DNA of 8,912 nt from Clostridia bacterium (GTDB taxonomy: Bacteria; Bacillota_A; Clostridia; Oscillospirales; CAG-272), in contig JAFTHF010000114.1 of assembly GCA_017457545.1 (NCBI GenBank), forward strand, positions 1-8,912. Reading direction: 5' to 3'. Both the position numbers and the translations under genes were made by a program. Shown here piece by piece: positions 1-6,463 of the stretch; within the stretch, counting starts at the first letter, position 1, and each line of letters opens with the position of its first letter. The notes below the pieces were generated by a model. That model had not been told where the DNA came from. It saw only the letters and a program-made list of their open reading frames with translations, and did not search any database.

Positions 1-423
1 CGAAATATGCAGCTGCGGTAGCAAGAGCAACACCGTGCTGACCTGCGCCTGTTTCTGCAATTACCTTTTCTTGCCCATATATGATGCAAGAAGAGCCTCG
101 CCCATACAGTGATTAAGCTTGTGGGCGCCTGAGTGGTTAAGGTCCTCACGCTTTGCATAAAGCTGAACCTTGCCACCAAGAGCATTTGAAAGGCGCTCAA
201 GGTGTGAAACGGGAGTAGGTCTGCCCTGAAATTCCTTTCTGATTCTTCTGAGCTCTGCAATAAACTTTCTTGACTGACAGATTGAGTGATATGCCTCTGT
301 AATTTCTGCCATTGCAGCCTTAAGCTTATCGTCAATATATACTCCACCGTACTTTCCGAAATAACCGTTTTTATCGGGATAATTGTTAAAATAAGTGTCA
401 AAATTTACGCCGTTTAATTCCAT
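1..423 (-). pseudogene. trpB: Tryptophan synthase beta chain (TrpB), 5' part, frameshifted and cut by the window edge
   Basis: TrpB condenses indole with L-serine to make tryptophan, using PLP in the cytoplasm. The family is recognised from the N-terminal YFGKYGG motif, [18 protein letters not shown] (the lysine after GAH is the PLP Schiff-base lysine) and, in another frame, [12 protein letters not shown] chose ATG at 423 because AGGAG lies 7 nt upstream and the protein then begins MELNGVNFD; an ATG at 486 falls inside the leader terminator. The frame meets TAA at 61-63 just after GKKR. One base shift restores the conserved [21 protein letters not shown] to position 1. The missing base is most simply one A in the run at 66-69, since the family usually has GKKK-V here. 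About 140 of the usual 390 or so residues are visible. It is either a true frameshift or a homopolymer sequencing error. Identity is near certain; pseudogene status is not. Confidence 0.9.
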
Positions 424-477
424 GATTTTTCTCCTGTGTATTCTGAATAATTTTAAGTGGTTAGAGAATAAAGAAAG

Positions 478-501
478 CCCAAGCATCCTAAGATGCTTGG
501 G
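478..501 (-). terminator. Intrinsic terminator of the trpB T-box leader
   Basis: On the minus strand CCCAAGCATC (501-492) pairs with GATGCTTGGG (487-478) around a TTAG loop, giving a perfect 10-bp stem followed by CTTTCTTT. It lies directly after the T-box core and ends 55 nt before the trpB start, so it is the attenuator that the antiterminator competes with. Confidence 0.92.
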
Positions 502-712
502 ACGAAAATCGCGGTACCACCCAAATTAAAGATTGCTCTCTATCTCTTCCACATACTTATAATATGCTATGTCTGTAACGGGACACCACCGTCGAAGCCT
601 ACTTAGTTCGGTCCGCCCTCAAAAGCCCATTCGCAAATCTGCGCCGTAATGCGATCTCACCCTCCGCATCTCTCTTTGACATTGCCTGATATGCTACTAT
701 TCTTTCTCATCG
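478..712 (-). promoter_or_regulatory. T-box riboswitch, tryptophan-specific, controlling trpB
   Basis: This leader binds uncharged tRNA and switches between terminator and antiterminator. The T-box core GGGTGGTACCGCG is at 510-522 (minus strand). The Stem I side has the AGTAG and AGAGAG-type motifs near 670-700. The specifier is read from GAA-TGG-GCTTTTGAG, with TGG (Trp) at 627-629; it sits nine bases before the end of TTGAG, as in the well-known glyQS leader. The downstream gene is trpB, so codon and gene agree. Low charged tRNA-Trp would therefore switch trpB on. The T-box bulge reads UGGU, which pairs with ACCA or, with one G-U wobble, with GCCA. Confidence 0.93.
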
Positions 713-721
713 GTTTTCTTA

Positions 722-750
722 ATTTTAGCACTCTATTATGGGTTTGTCAA
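722..750 (-). promoter_or_regulatory. Sigma-A promoter of the T-box/trpB transcript
   Basis: TTGACA (750-745) and TAAAAT (727-722) are separated by exactly 17 nt. Initiation would fall at about 715, right at the 5' end of the T-box. It lies in the 47 nt or so between the upstream HD gene and the leader, so trpB has its own promoter even though no terminator separates it from the preceding operon. Confidence 0.8.
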
Positions 751-769
751 TAATTTTTCCGTAATTTTA

Positions 770-1348
770 TCAATTTTCTTTTTCAAGATAATATGTAGCC
801 TCCATATCGGCTGTGGAAAGGGCAAAGGCAAGGGGAAACATTTCAAACGCCTTACCTACGTTTCTCTGGTCATCAACGTTGGAAAAGCCCATATGATAGC
901 GAATTGCAAATGCCTCTTCTCTTGTCAGCTTCATAAAGGGAGTAATCATATAAACGCTCTTTTCTCCGTGACCGTAGGGGAGCTTATCGTCAAACTCAAA
1001 GGTGGGAACCTGCTCCCACTTGCCCTGCTCGTTTTTAACGTTTCTGTAGCCGGGCTTATACACGTTTACCTTGCAGATATCGTGAAGCAGGGATACTATT
1101 GCAATAGTTTCCTCAGAGTAGCTGAGCTTGAATTTTTCTCTCACGTAATCTCTGTTAAGATATGCGCTTAAGCAATCGTAAACATTTAAGGAGTGGTCAA
1201 GAAGTCCACCCTCATAGGCGCTATGATATCTTGCGCTGGCAGGTGCAGAAAAGAAATCGGAGGACATAAGATAATCAAGAAGCTTATCTGCTCCGTCACG
1301 TCTTATTTTTGTCTTGAAAATGTTAATAAATCTGTCTCTTGCTGTCAT
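770..1348 (-). CDS. HD-domain metal-dependent hydrolase
   Basis: A 192-residue cytoplasmic protein with the HD phosphohydrolase signature in order: His52 (LLDHS), His89-Asp90 (LLHD), His127 (YGHGEKS), His152 (RYHMG) and Asp181 (TADMEA). These are the expected metal ligands of HD enzymes, which act on nucleotides or other phosphoesters; the substrate here cannot be told. ATG at 1348 follows directly after the TAA of the HAD gene (1351-1349), and its ribosome site GGAGG lies inside the last codons of that gene, so translation is probably coupled. It is the last gene of a three-gene operon. No terminator is visible between it and the trpB promoter. Confidence 0.88.
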   Translation of the reverse strand: MTARDRFINIFKTKIRRDGADKLLDYLMSSDFFSAPASARYHSAYEGGLLDHSLNVYDCLSAYLNRDYVREKFKLSYSEETIAIVSLLHDICKVNVYKPGYRNVKNEQGKWEQVPTFEFDDKLPYGHGEKSVYMITPFMKLTREEAFAIRYHMGFSNVDDQRNVGKAFEMFPLAFALSTADMEATYYLEKEN

Positions 1349-2074
1349 TTATTTTTCCTCCATTATATATTCAATCATATCTGCTATTCTGTTGCACTGA
1401 TGCTTGGCAGCTGCCTTAACCTCAGGCACAGCGTTTGAGACCGCAAAGGACTCAAAGTCCTGTATCATACCAAGGTCGTTATAATTATCGCCTACTGTGT
1501 ATATTTCGGGATTATCAAACATAGCTGCATAGGCTAAAATTCCTGTGGATTTGGAAACTCCGGCAGGTGGCATATCTACTGCTCCACCGTTACGGAAGCC
1601 TGAGAATTTACCCGGGTACTTTTCTTTGATATAGTCGGCAAGAAGCTGTGTATCCTTATGGTCATAGAACCATGTGGCGCAATGGTGGAACTCGCCTATT
1701 TTTGAAAAGTCCATTTTAACATTACCGGTTACATCAAGGTAATGTCTTGTAAAGCCGTCGGAGACGCAAAAGCTACCTACGCTATGCTTAAGGGCAAAAT
1801 CAATCACATCCTCAAGGATATAATCCACCTTTTGCTTTTTCTCATACAAAACCTTACCCTTGTTATCGCAAATAACAGCGCCTGTACAGGATATTAAAAA
1901 GTCAAGGTCGGGAAAGGATGTGCGTACCCAAATAGCAGTTTCCATATCTCTGCCTGTTACAACTCCGAACTTATTTCCCGCATCACGAAAGCGCTTGATG
2001 GCTGCCTTATCCTCGTCACTTATTTTTCCGTTAAAGCTTAATGTACCGTCAAAATCAGTTGCTATAATCTTCAT
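1349..2074 (-). CDS. Cof-type HAD-IIB family phosphatase
   Basis: A 241-residue HAD hydrolase of the Cof/YidA type, which usually dephosphorylates sugar phosphates or other small phosphometabolites in the cytoplasm. Motif I is DFDGT with nucleophile Asp7 and acid/base Asp9. Motif II is Thr40 in VVTGR, motif III is Lys175 (SKSTG), and motif IV is GDNYND (195-200). The cap between motifs II and III is of C2 size. Its ATG overlaps the TGA of the upstream DUF523 gene (ATGA, 2074-2071) and its TAA abuts the ATG of the HD gene, so it is the middle gene of a tight operon. The substrate is not predictable from sequence. Confidence 0.9.
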   Translation of the reverse strand: MKIIATDFDGTLSFNGKISDEDKAAIKRFRDAGNKFGVVTGRDMETAIWVRTSFPDLDFLISCTGAVICDNKGKVLYEKKQKVDYILEDVIDFALKHSVGSFCVSDGFTRHYLDVTGNVKMDFSKIGEFHHCATWFYDHKDTQLLADYIKEKYPGKFSGFRNGGAVDMPPAGVSKSTGILAYAAMFDNPEIYTVGDNYNDLGMIQDFESFAVSNAVPEVKAAAKHQCNRIADMIEYIMEEK

Positions 2075-2499
2075 TTTAATTTATCCGTTTCGTTTTCTGT
2101 AAATATATCAATATTGTTTTCCTTGAACAGACTTACGCATATGCCGTCACCGTCGGTCAAGCGACCGCTAAAGGTGCCGTCATATATTTTGCCCTTTCCA
2201 CAGGAGGGGCTTTTTGACTTTAAAATTGCTACGGTGCAATTATTTTCCCTGGCAATTTCAAGCGCTGCCACAGCGCCCGATGTGTATTCAAGGGTGATGT
2301 CCTTTCCGTCCTTTCTTATTACCCTATCTCCTACAATTTCAGCAGGGATACGGGGAGTTAAAAGACCTCCAAGCTCCTCGGGACATACGGGAACAAGCTC
2401 ATATTTATTTTGCAAATCAATTACTGCCTGACTTGGCACACTTTTTCCGTCGTATCTGCACGGATAACCAAGCAAGCATTTACTTACTATAAGCTTCAT
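2071..2499 (-). CDS. DUF523 (TudS-like) cysteine-rich protein
   Basis: A 142-residue DUF523-family protein. It is recognised by KCLLGYPCRYDG at the N-terminus, PVCPEELGGL, LKSKSPSCGKG and IYDGTFSG. Cys8, Cys39 and Cys100 fall in the three conserved blocks, and Cys14 and Cys121 are extra. DUF523 proteins include the thiouracil desulfidase TudS, which carries an iron-sulfur cluster bound by three cysteines; desulfidase activity here is an inference from the family. Length is normal for a stand-alone DUF523. GGGGTGGG lies just before ATG at 2499. It is the first gene of the operon with the HAD and HD hydrolases, which hints at salvage or clean-up of modified nucleotides, though only weakly. Confidence 0.88.
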   Translation of the reverse strand: MKLIVSKCLLGYPCRYDGKSVPSQAVIDLQNKYELVPVCPEELGGLLTPRIPAEIVGDRVIRKDGKDITLEYTSGAVAALEIARENNCTVAILKSKSPSCGKGKIYDGTFSGRLTDGDGICVSLFKENNIDIFTENETDKLK

Positions 2500-2518
2500 A
2501 TTCCCACCCCTTTTTATT

Positions 2519-2547
2519 ATTCTACCATATTATTATTTTAAATGCAA
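2519..2547 (-). promoter_or_regulatory. Sigma-A-like promoter of the DUF523-HAD-HD operon
   Basis: TTGCAT (2547-2542) and TAGAAT (2524-2519) are 17 nt apart, just upstream of the ribosome site of the DUF523 gene. The promoter sits in the 59-nt gap after the glycosidase gene. That gap shows no convincing terminator, so read-through from the glycosidase is also possible. Confidence 0.6.
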
Positions 2548-2558
2548 GAAAAAGTAGC

Positions 2559-4475
2559 TTATGTATAATCCGAAAGGATATTGTAGTAATAGACGGGAAT
2601 TGCGCTCCAGCCGTGACAAAGGCTGCCTGCTTTATCAAAGGCATCTGCACCGTCCATAGTTTCCCACACGGTGGTTGAGCCTGCATCAAGCATTTTTTTG
2701 TAGTCCTGTCTTATTTCATTTATTATCCAAGGCGCATACCTATCCTTACTGACAATTAAGAGCGCATCGTATTTAAAGGTCTTCATACTGAGTGAGCATG
2801 GGCTAAGAGTATTATCAACAAGCGCATTGCAGATATTCTCTGCCTCTCTGTCATCACACACATTAGCAAGGATTGCAAGGGCGCATCCAAGCTCCGTGTA
2901 CACCTTGTTTTCCTTGCTTAAAAAGAAGAGGCCTGTTTCCCTATTCAGAAATTCCTTGCGTACAGATAATTTAAGCTCCGACAGGTAGTCGGCGTAATTA
3001 AAATCAAGGGCGCAAATGCTACATATTTTTTCATAAGAGGAAAAGGCTATTATTCCAAGGAGATTTATAATAAGGTCAGGCATACTCCTTTGTGAATTAT
3101 AAAGTGAGCCCTCGCAGTAAGGCGCCCAGTCATAAAAATTCCAATGGTTAGCGCCCTCAAAGGAATAAATCAGTCCATTTACCGTATTTTTTACATACGT
3201 ATCAAGAATTTTCTGCAATTTTGGGTTAGTTTCGTCTATTAAGGTAAGGTCGCCCGAATGCTCAATATACTCCTTAACCGACAAAATATAGTATAGAGAA
3301 AATGATGGAATTGTAAGGTCAATTCCACAGGGGAAGCAGATTGAAAGTAAGCCGTCCTTTCTTTCATCCTTGCTCATAAGGAGAAGATTTGACCTTGCAT
3401 ATTCAAAATTGCCACCGTCAAAGGCGTAATATCCGCATTTCATCTGATTGCGAGAGTCAAAGGCGTAAAGACAGTGCTCTCTCCAGGGGCAATCAACGTA
3501 ATGCTCCATCATGCAGCATTCAAGAGTGTGAATGCAAATATCGTAAATTTGTCTGTCAAGCTGATTTTCAAGCTTGATTACACGCTTGTTTACAGGATAT
3601 GACTGAGGGAGAATGCCGATTTTATCAAAAAACACGGGGTGACGTGTATGAATTTCAAGATATCGGCAGCCAAGGCGAAGCATATAATTGGTAAATTTGT
3701 TTGCTCCTGATTTTGTTTTATATTCAATGCTGAAATCTCGGTCTCCTATTATTCTGCGAACACCTGTATCCTCTAAATGCTCACCGAAGGAAATAATAAT
3801 ATCTGTTTCCTTTTCTGCATTCATGGTAAAGGAAAGAAATCCAACCTCTTCTCTGCCAAGGTCAAAAATATAATGGGTGTTATTCTCATTTAAAAGCTCC
3901 TTGCCCTCCACCAAGGGAAGTATGGTGTGCTTAGGAATAGGGCGTGGGTAAAGAGTGCAATTTTTAGACACCTCACAGGACTTTTTCATATTTTTGCCCT
4001 CGCCAAGCAACCAACCGTCCTCATTATTTATATTGTAGGCAAAGCTGTAGCCAAGCTGAGAGGATATGCGTTTTTTTCTTCCGTTTTCGTAGGCAAGGCT
4101 CTGTCTTGAAGGAATACTTTCGCTGCTTGAAAGAACACTTTTTCCGTCTATGGATATATTAAAGATAAGCCCTGCCTTGTATGGCTTATATCTTGAGCTT
4201 GCTTCTCCGAAATGCCACACAATAATGCCAAGGTGGTTTTCGCCTGTCTTCAGCATTGAGGTAATATTTAGCTTATCGTATATTTTATAGTGCTCATAGT
4301 CGCCGTACTGACTGCTTGACGCATATTTTCCGTTTATAAATAAGGTGTAATCTCCGTCACAGCTTATTTCCATCTCGGCATTACCACCTGTGTAGCTTAA
4401 GGGTGAATAAAACTCAACGTAGGTATCCTTATCCCCCTCTGTTTTTTGCCATATCCATTTTGCATTTTCAAGCAT
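2559..4475 (-). CDS. GH78-like (alpha-L-rhamnosidase-related) glycoside hydrolase, intracellular
   Basis: A 638-residue protein of the GH78 alpha-L-rhamnosidase type. It has N-terminal beta-sandwich sequence starting NAKWIW, with YTLFINGKY as the carbohydrate-module-like part, then an (alpha/alpha)6 barrel. The barrel begins with DCPWREHCLYAFDSRNQ (from about residue 328), the position of the family's DCPxRDE acid motif. It ends with TTVWE (Glu605) and SLCHGWSAIPVYYY, typical of the GH78 C-terminus. The acid motif is a variant, so rhamnose specificity is not assured. No signal peptide or membrane segment is seen, so it would act on imported oligosaccharides. I chose ATG at 4475 because GAGGTG lies 9 nt upstream; an in-frame GTG at 4487 overlaps that ribosome site. 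No transporter or regulator lies beside it. Confidence 0.82.
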   Translation of the reverse strand: MLENAKWIWQKTEGDKDTYVEFYSPLSYTGGNAEMEISCDGDYTLFINGKYASSSQYGDYEHYKIYDKLNITSMLKTGENHLGIIVWHFGEASSRYKPYKAGLIFNISIDGKSVLSSSESIPSRQSLAYENGRKKRISSQLGYSFAYNINNEDGWLLGEGKNMKKSCEVSKNCTLYPRPIPKHTILPLVEGKELLNENNTHYIFDLGREEVGFLSFTMNAEKETDIIISFGEHLEDTGVRRIIGDRDFSIEYKTKSGANKFTNYMLRLGCRYLEIHTRHPVFFDKIGILPQSYPVNKRVIKLENQLDRQIYDICIHTLECCMMEHYVDCPWREHCLYAFDSRNQMKCGYYAFDGGNFEYARSNLLLMSKDERKDGLLSICFPCGIDLTIPSFSLYYILSVKEYIEHSGDLTLIDETNPKLQKILDTYVKNTVNGLIYSFEGANHWNFYDWAPYCEGSLYNSQRSMPDLIINLLGIIAFSSYEKICSICALDFNYADYLSELKLSVRKEFLNRETGLFFLSKENKVYTELGCALAILANVCDDREAENICNALVDNTLSPCSLSMKTFKYDALLIVSKDRYAPWIINEIRQDYKKMLDAGSTTVWETMDGADAFDKAGSLCHGWSAIPVYYYNILSDYT

Positions 4476-4508
4476 AGACCTAAGCACCTCTCTCTTTTTT
4501 ATATTTTA

Positions 4509-4537
4509 ATTTTACCACATCTTGTATGGTTTGTAAA
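4509..4537 (-). promoter_or_regulatory. Sigma-A-like promoter of the GH78-like gene
   Basis: TTTACA (4537-4532) and TAAAAT (4514-4509) are 17 nt apart, about 35 nt before the ATG and directly after the terminator of the upstream HAD gene. No clear operator or cre-like site is visible. Confidence 0.7.
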
Positions 4538-4541
4538 TAAA

Positions 4542-4563
4542 AAAGCACGTTTTCACGTGCTTT
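4542..4563 (-). terminator. Intrinsic terminator after the HAD-IA gene
   Basis: On the minus strand AAAGCACGT and ACGTGCTTT form a 9-bp stem around GAAA, followed by TTTATTT. It begins 4 nt after the HAD stop codon. Confidence 0.88.
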
Positions 4564-4566
4564 AAT

Positions 4567-5274
4567 TTATAGCGCTTCTATGTAGTCAAGCAAGCCTGAA
4601 AGGTCACCGTTGGGATAAGAGCTGATATCCTCATTATTTTTGTTAAGCAAGCAGTCGGTAAGGAGATATACCTTCATGCCAAGCTGTCTTGCAATCATAT
4701 CCTCGGCTACATCATTGCCTACCATAAGGCACTCTGTGGGGTCAACCTTAAGCTCCCTTACTATATCAAGATAGTAGTCAAGATTTGGCTTACAATGTCT
4801 TGAATTTTCGTAGGTGGTAACCAGCTCAAAGTCCTCTGGCATAAGTCCTGTCCACTTGATTCTGCGCTCTGTCGCCATTGAGGGGAACAGAGGGTTAGTA
4901 GCAAGCGCCACACGGTAACCCCTCTCCTTCAGCTTATAAACTATCTCCTTTGAAAGAGGGTTAAAGCCACAGGCAGCTTGGACATTATCAAAATCATATA
5001 GATAATACTCTGCGAAATATTTTTCGTCGCATCGACAGTCTCTGCCGTATGCGTACTCAAAAGCATCCCAGAAAACGTCCTCATTTGTTTTGGAGCCGTC
5101 ATTCTTAACCATAGCATAGGACCCACGCCAGATAGCGTCTACCAAAAGCTTAGGGTCATATCCGTGGGGTGCAAGACGCTTAGCCAAGGAACCAAAATAC
5201 GCCTTCATAAATGTATCCTGATCCATAGGCAAAAGTGTGCCGTCAAGATCAAATAAAACAACCTTAATACTCAT
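4567..5274 (-). CDS. HAD superfamily (subfamily IA) phosphatase
   Basis: A 235-residue HAD hydrolase. Motif I is FDLDGT (nucleophile Asp9, acid/base Asp11), motif II is Thr126 in LATNP, motif III is Lys162 in CKPN, and motif IV is GNDVAED (186-192). The helical insert between motifs I and II is of C1-cap size, as in phosphoglycolate-phosphatase-like enzymes. The substrate is unknown. ATG at 5274 was chosen because motif I then starts at the usual place, near residue 9, and a purine-rich AAGGAAGAGAG lies just upstream. The frame stays open to 5388, but that would add 38 residues of non-HAD sequence running across the promoter. It is a single-gene unit with its own promoter and terminator. Confidence 0.88.
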   Translation of the reverse strand: MSIKVVLFDLDGTLLPMDQDTFMKAYFGSLAKRLAPHGYDPKLLVDAIWRGSYAMVKNDGSKTNEDVFWDAFEYAYGRDCRCDEKYFAEYYLYDFDNVQAACGFNPLSKEIVYKLKERGYRVALATNPLFPSMATERRIKWTGLMPEDFELVTTYENSRHCKPNLDYYLDIVRELKVDPTECLMVGNDVAEDMIARQLGMKVYLLTDCLLNKNNEDISSYPNGDLSGLLDYIEAL

Positions 5275-5344
5275 TTTCTTCTCTCTTCCTTGTATATTGT
5301 GCCGACTGTGTGAAAAGCATCGAAAAGAATTTGCACTGCATATC

Positions 5345-5373
5345 ATTATATCATATAAGCTCAGGGTTTGCAA
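5345..5373 (-). promoter_or_regulatory. Sigma-A promoter of the HAD-IA gene
   Basis: TTGCAA (5373-5368) and a perfect TATAAT (5350-5345) are 17 nt apart, about 70 nt before the ATG. The -35 box starts just after the U-tract of the tRNA terminator. Confidence 0.8.
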
Positions 5374-5380
5374 GATAAAA

Positions 5381-5404
5381 AGAGCCAACCGATTGGTTGA
5401 CTCT
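5381..5404 (-). terminator. Hairpin terminator after the left tRNA-Arg 3' half
   Basis: AGAGCCAACC (5381-5390) and GGTTGACTCT (5395-5404) form a 10-bp stem with one G-U pair around a 4-nt loop. T-runs flank it on both strands, so it could act in both directions. On the minus strand it starts a few bases after the tRNA CCA, as expected for the original tRNA terminator. Confidence 0.8.
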
Positions 5405-5408
5405 TTTT

Positions 5409-5453
5409 TGGCGTTCCCGAATGGATTCGAACCATCGACCTACCGCTTAGGAG
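5409..5453 (-). pseudogene. tRNA-Arg(CCU) 3' half, left island boundary (attachment site)
   Basis: On the minus strand this reads as the 3' half of a tRNA: anticodon loop CTCCTAA (5453-5447), 3' anticodon stem GCGGT, variable loop AGGTC, T-arm GATGG-TTCGAAT-CCATT, acceptor strand CGGGAAC, discriminator G and an encoded CCA (5411-5409). The sequence 5' of the loop (TTTGAA) cannot pair with GCGGT, and no GTTCCCG acceptor strand or D-arm is present, so the match stops exactly at the anticodon loop. Such 3' halves are what integrases leave when an element enters a tRNA gene. Because a tRNA-type terminator follows, this is probably the original chromosomal 3' end. Confidence 0.85.
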
Positions 5454-5731
5454 TTCAAAGTCCTTGTGAAAGTTTAGTAAAAAACGTTCATTTGCATTAA
5501 TTTCGGTGCGTTTTTATTAAAAATGCGAGGTTTTTTATATTAAAAACATCACTTTTCGTTACATAACTTTCGTATTGTTAAGCAACTTTTAAAATAAATT
5601 TATACCGATTTTATATCGGTTTTTATAATCGTAAAGTTAATAGACAAAAAATCAATTTTATGTACATTTGCCTACTCTTATCGAAAACAACCATGGTGAA
5701 TCTATATAAGAAATCTTTGTTCCGTTATAAT
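5454..5731. other. Non-coding, A/T-rich left end of the island
   Basis: About 280 bases without a supportable gene between the left tRNA half and the membrane-protein gene. A small hairpin, ACCGAT/ATCGGT (5604-5609 with 5615-5620), is followed by a T-run on the plus strand. A loose AAAACG/CGTTTT pairing (5481-5486 with 5509-5514) could help end the minus-strand operon, but neither is a strong terminator. No integrase or excisionase gene is present. Confidence 0.5.
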
Positions 5732-6448
5732 TTAAAGATCAATTTTTTCTATTTTAAAATTGAGAATTAAACTATCGAACGATCCTACTATGATTGACAG
5801 AAGGACATTTACCTCTTCAAAAAATCCCAACTTAAGTTCTATGACGGAATCAACTTTTTCATTTTTTATTTGATTCACAATACTGTTAGAATACCGATAT
5901 ATTTGTGACAAGCAATTTGCCCCATCCTTACTAATCGTATTTGTAAAAACAAACAGTGTATTTTGTTGTAATAAGGGGGTTATCACTTGTGCCAAATCTT
6001 CATAGTTTTTACAAAAATTAATCAGTTCTCTATTATTTTTTTGATTATCATAATGTGTTGTTTTTATTTTATTATATAGATTTCTTATTGTTTTGATTGC
6101 TTCGTCAATACCTATTCCTTCTTTAAATTCGTTGTTCAAGGAATATTTAATGCCTAAATATTCGCATAATAATTTCAGTTCATCTATGATAATACTCTCC
6201 AATTTAAAAGCAAGATAGGAATAAAAATATTCACGATTACAACGTTGTTCCTCTAATAATTTACGTTCATTTGATTTTTCGAATGCTAAAGACACGATAG
6301 CTGAACAAAAAACTCCACTTCCATACATTGCTGCAATATTTAAAATAATCTTCCATGTATCGCATACCCAAATATTCAAAATTGATAACATAGTAGCTAC
6401 CGCTCCAACTATTATCATTACCCAATACTTACAATTATTTTTCTTCAA
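5732..6448 (-). CDS. Two-helix membrane protein of unknown family, partner of the zinc-ribbon nuclease
   Basis: I do not recognise this 238-residue protein. Two hydrophobic segments at about 8-29 and 33-56 form a likely N-terminal membrane hairpin. Then comes a charged stretch (EKSNERKLLEEQR) and a mostly helical soluble part of about 180 residues, with a more hydrophobic stretch near 212-230. The start is TTG at 6448: GAGGAG lies 7 nt upstream inside the 15-nt gap after the nuclease gene, and no better ATG exists before the first helix. The short gap means the two genes form one operon. Membrane protein plus nuclease fits a defence-type pair, with this protein as an anchor, sensor or membrane-acting effector; that is inference. 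Base composition is A/T-rich, as in its neighbour and unlike the genes below 5400. Confidence 0.8.
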   Translation of the reverse strand: MKKNNCKYWVMIIVGAVATMLSILNIWVCDTWKIILNIAAMYGSGVFCSAIVSLAFEKSNERKLLEEQRCNREYFYSYLAFKLESIIIDELKLLCEYLGIKYSLNNEFKEGIGIDEAIKTIRNLYNKIKTTHYDNQKNNRELINFCKNYEDLAQVITPLLQQNTLFVFTNTISKDGANCLSQIYRYSNSIVNQIKNEKVDSVIELKLGFFEEVNVLLSIIVGSFDSLILNFKIEKIDL

Positions 6449-6463
6449 AATTTCTCTCCTCTG

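Noticed and set aside
424..486. An upstream ATG extension of trpB beginning at 486
   Set aside because: It lies inside the T-box terminator stem, and the ATG at 423 has a proper AGGAG site and matches the family's N-terminus.
5275..5388. An N-terminal extension of the HAD-IA protein from an ATG at 5388
   Set aside because: It would cover the TTGCAA/TATAAT promoter and add 38 residues unlike any HAD N-terminus.
5237..5500. A plus-strand open frame of 87 codons across the left tRNA half
   Set aside because: It reads antisense through a tRNA fragment and a terminator (the GFEPSTYRLG string is a common artefact of antisense tRNA) and has no ribosome site or family match.
5604..5620. Terminator of the island operon
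   Set aside because: The 6-bp stem lacks a clear T-run on the minus strand, where it would be needed; it is mentioned only as a weak hairpin.
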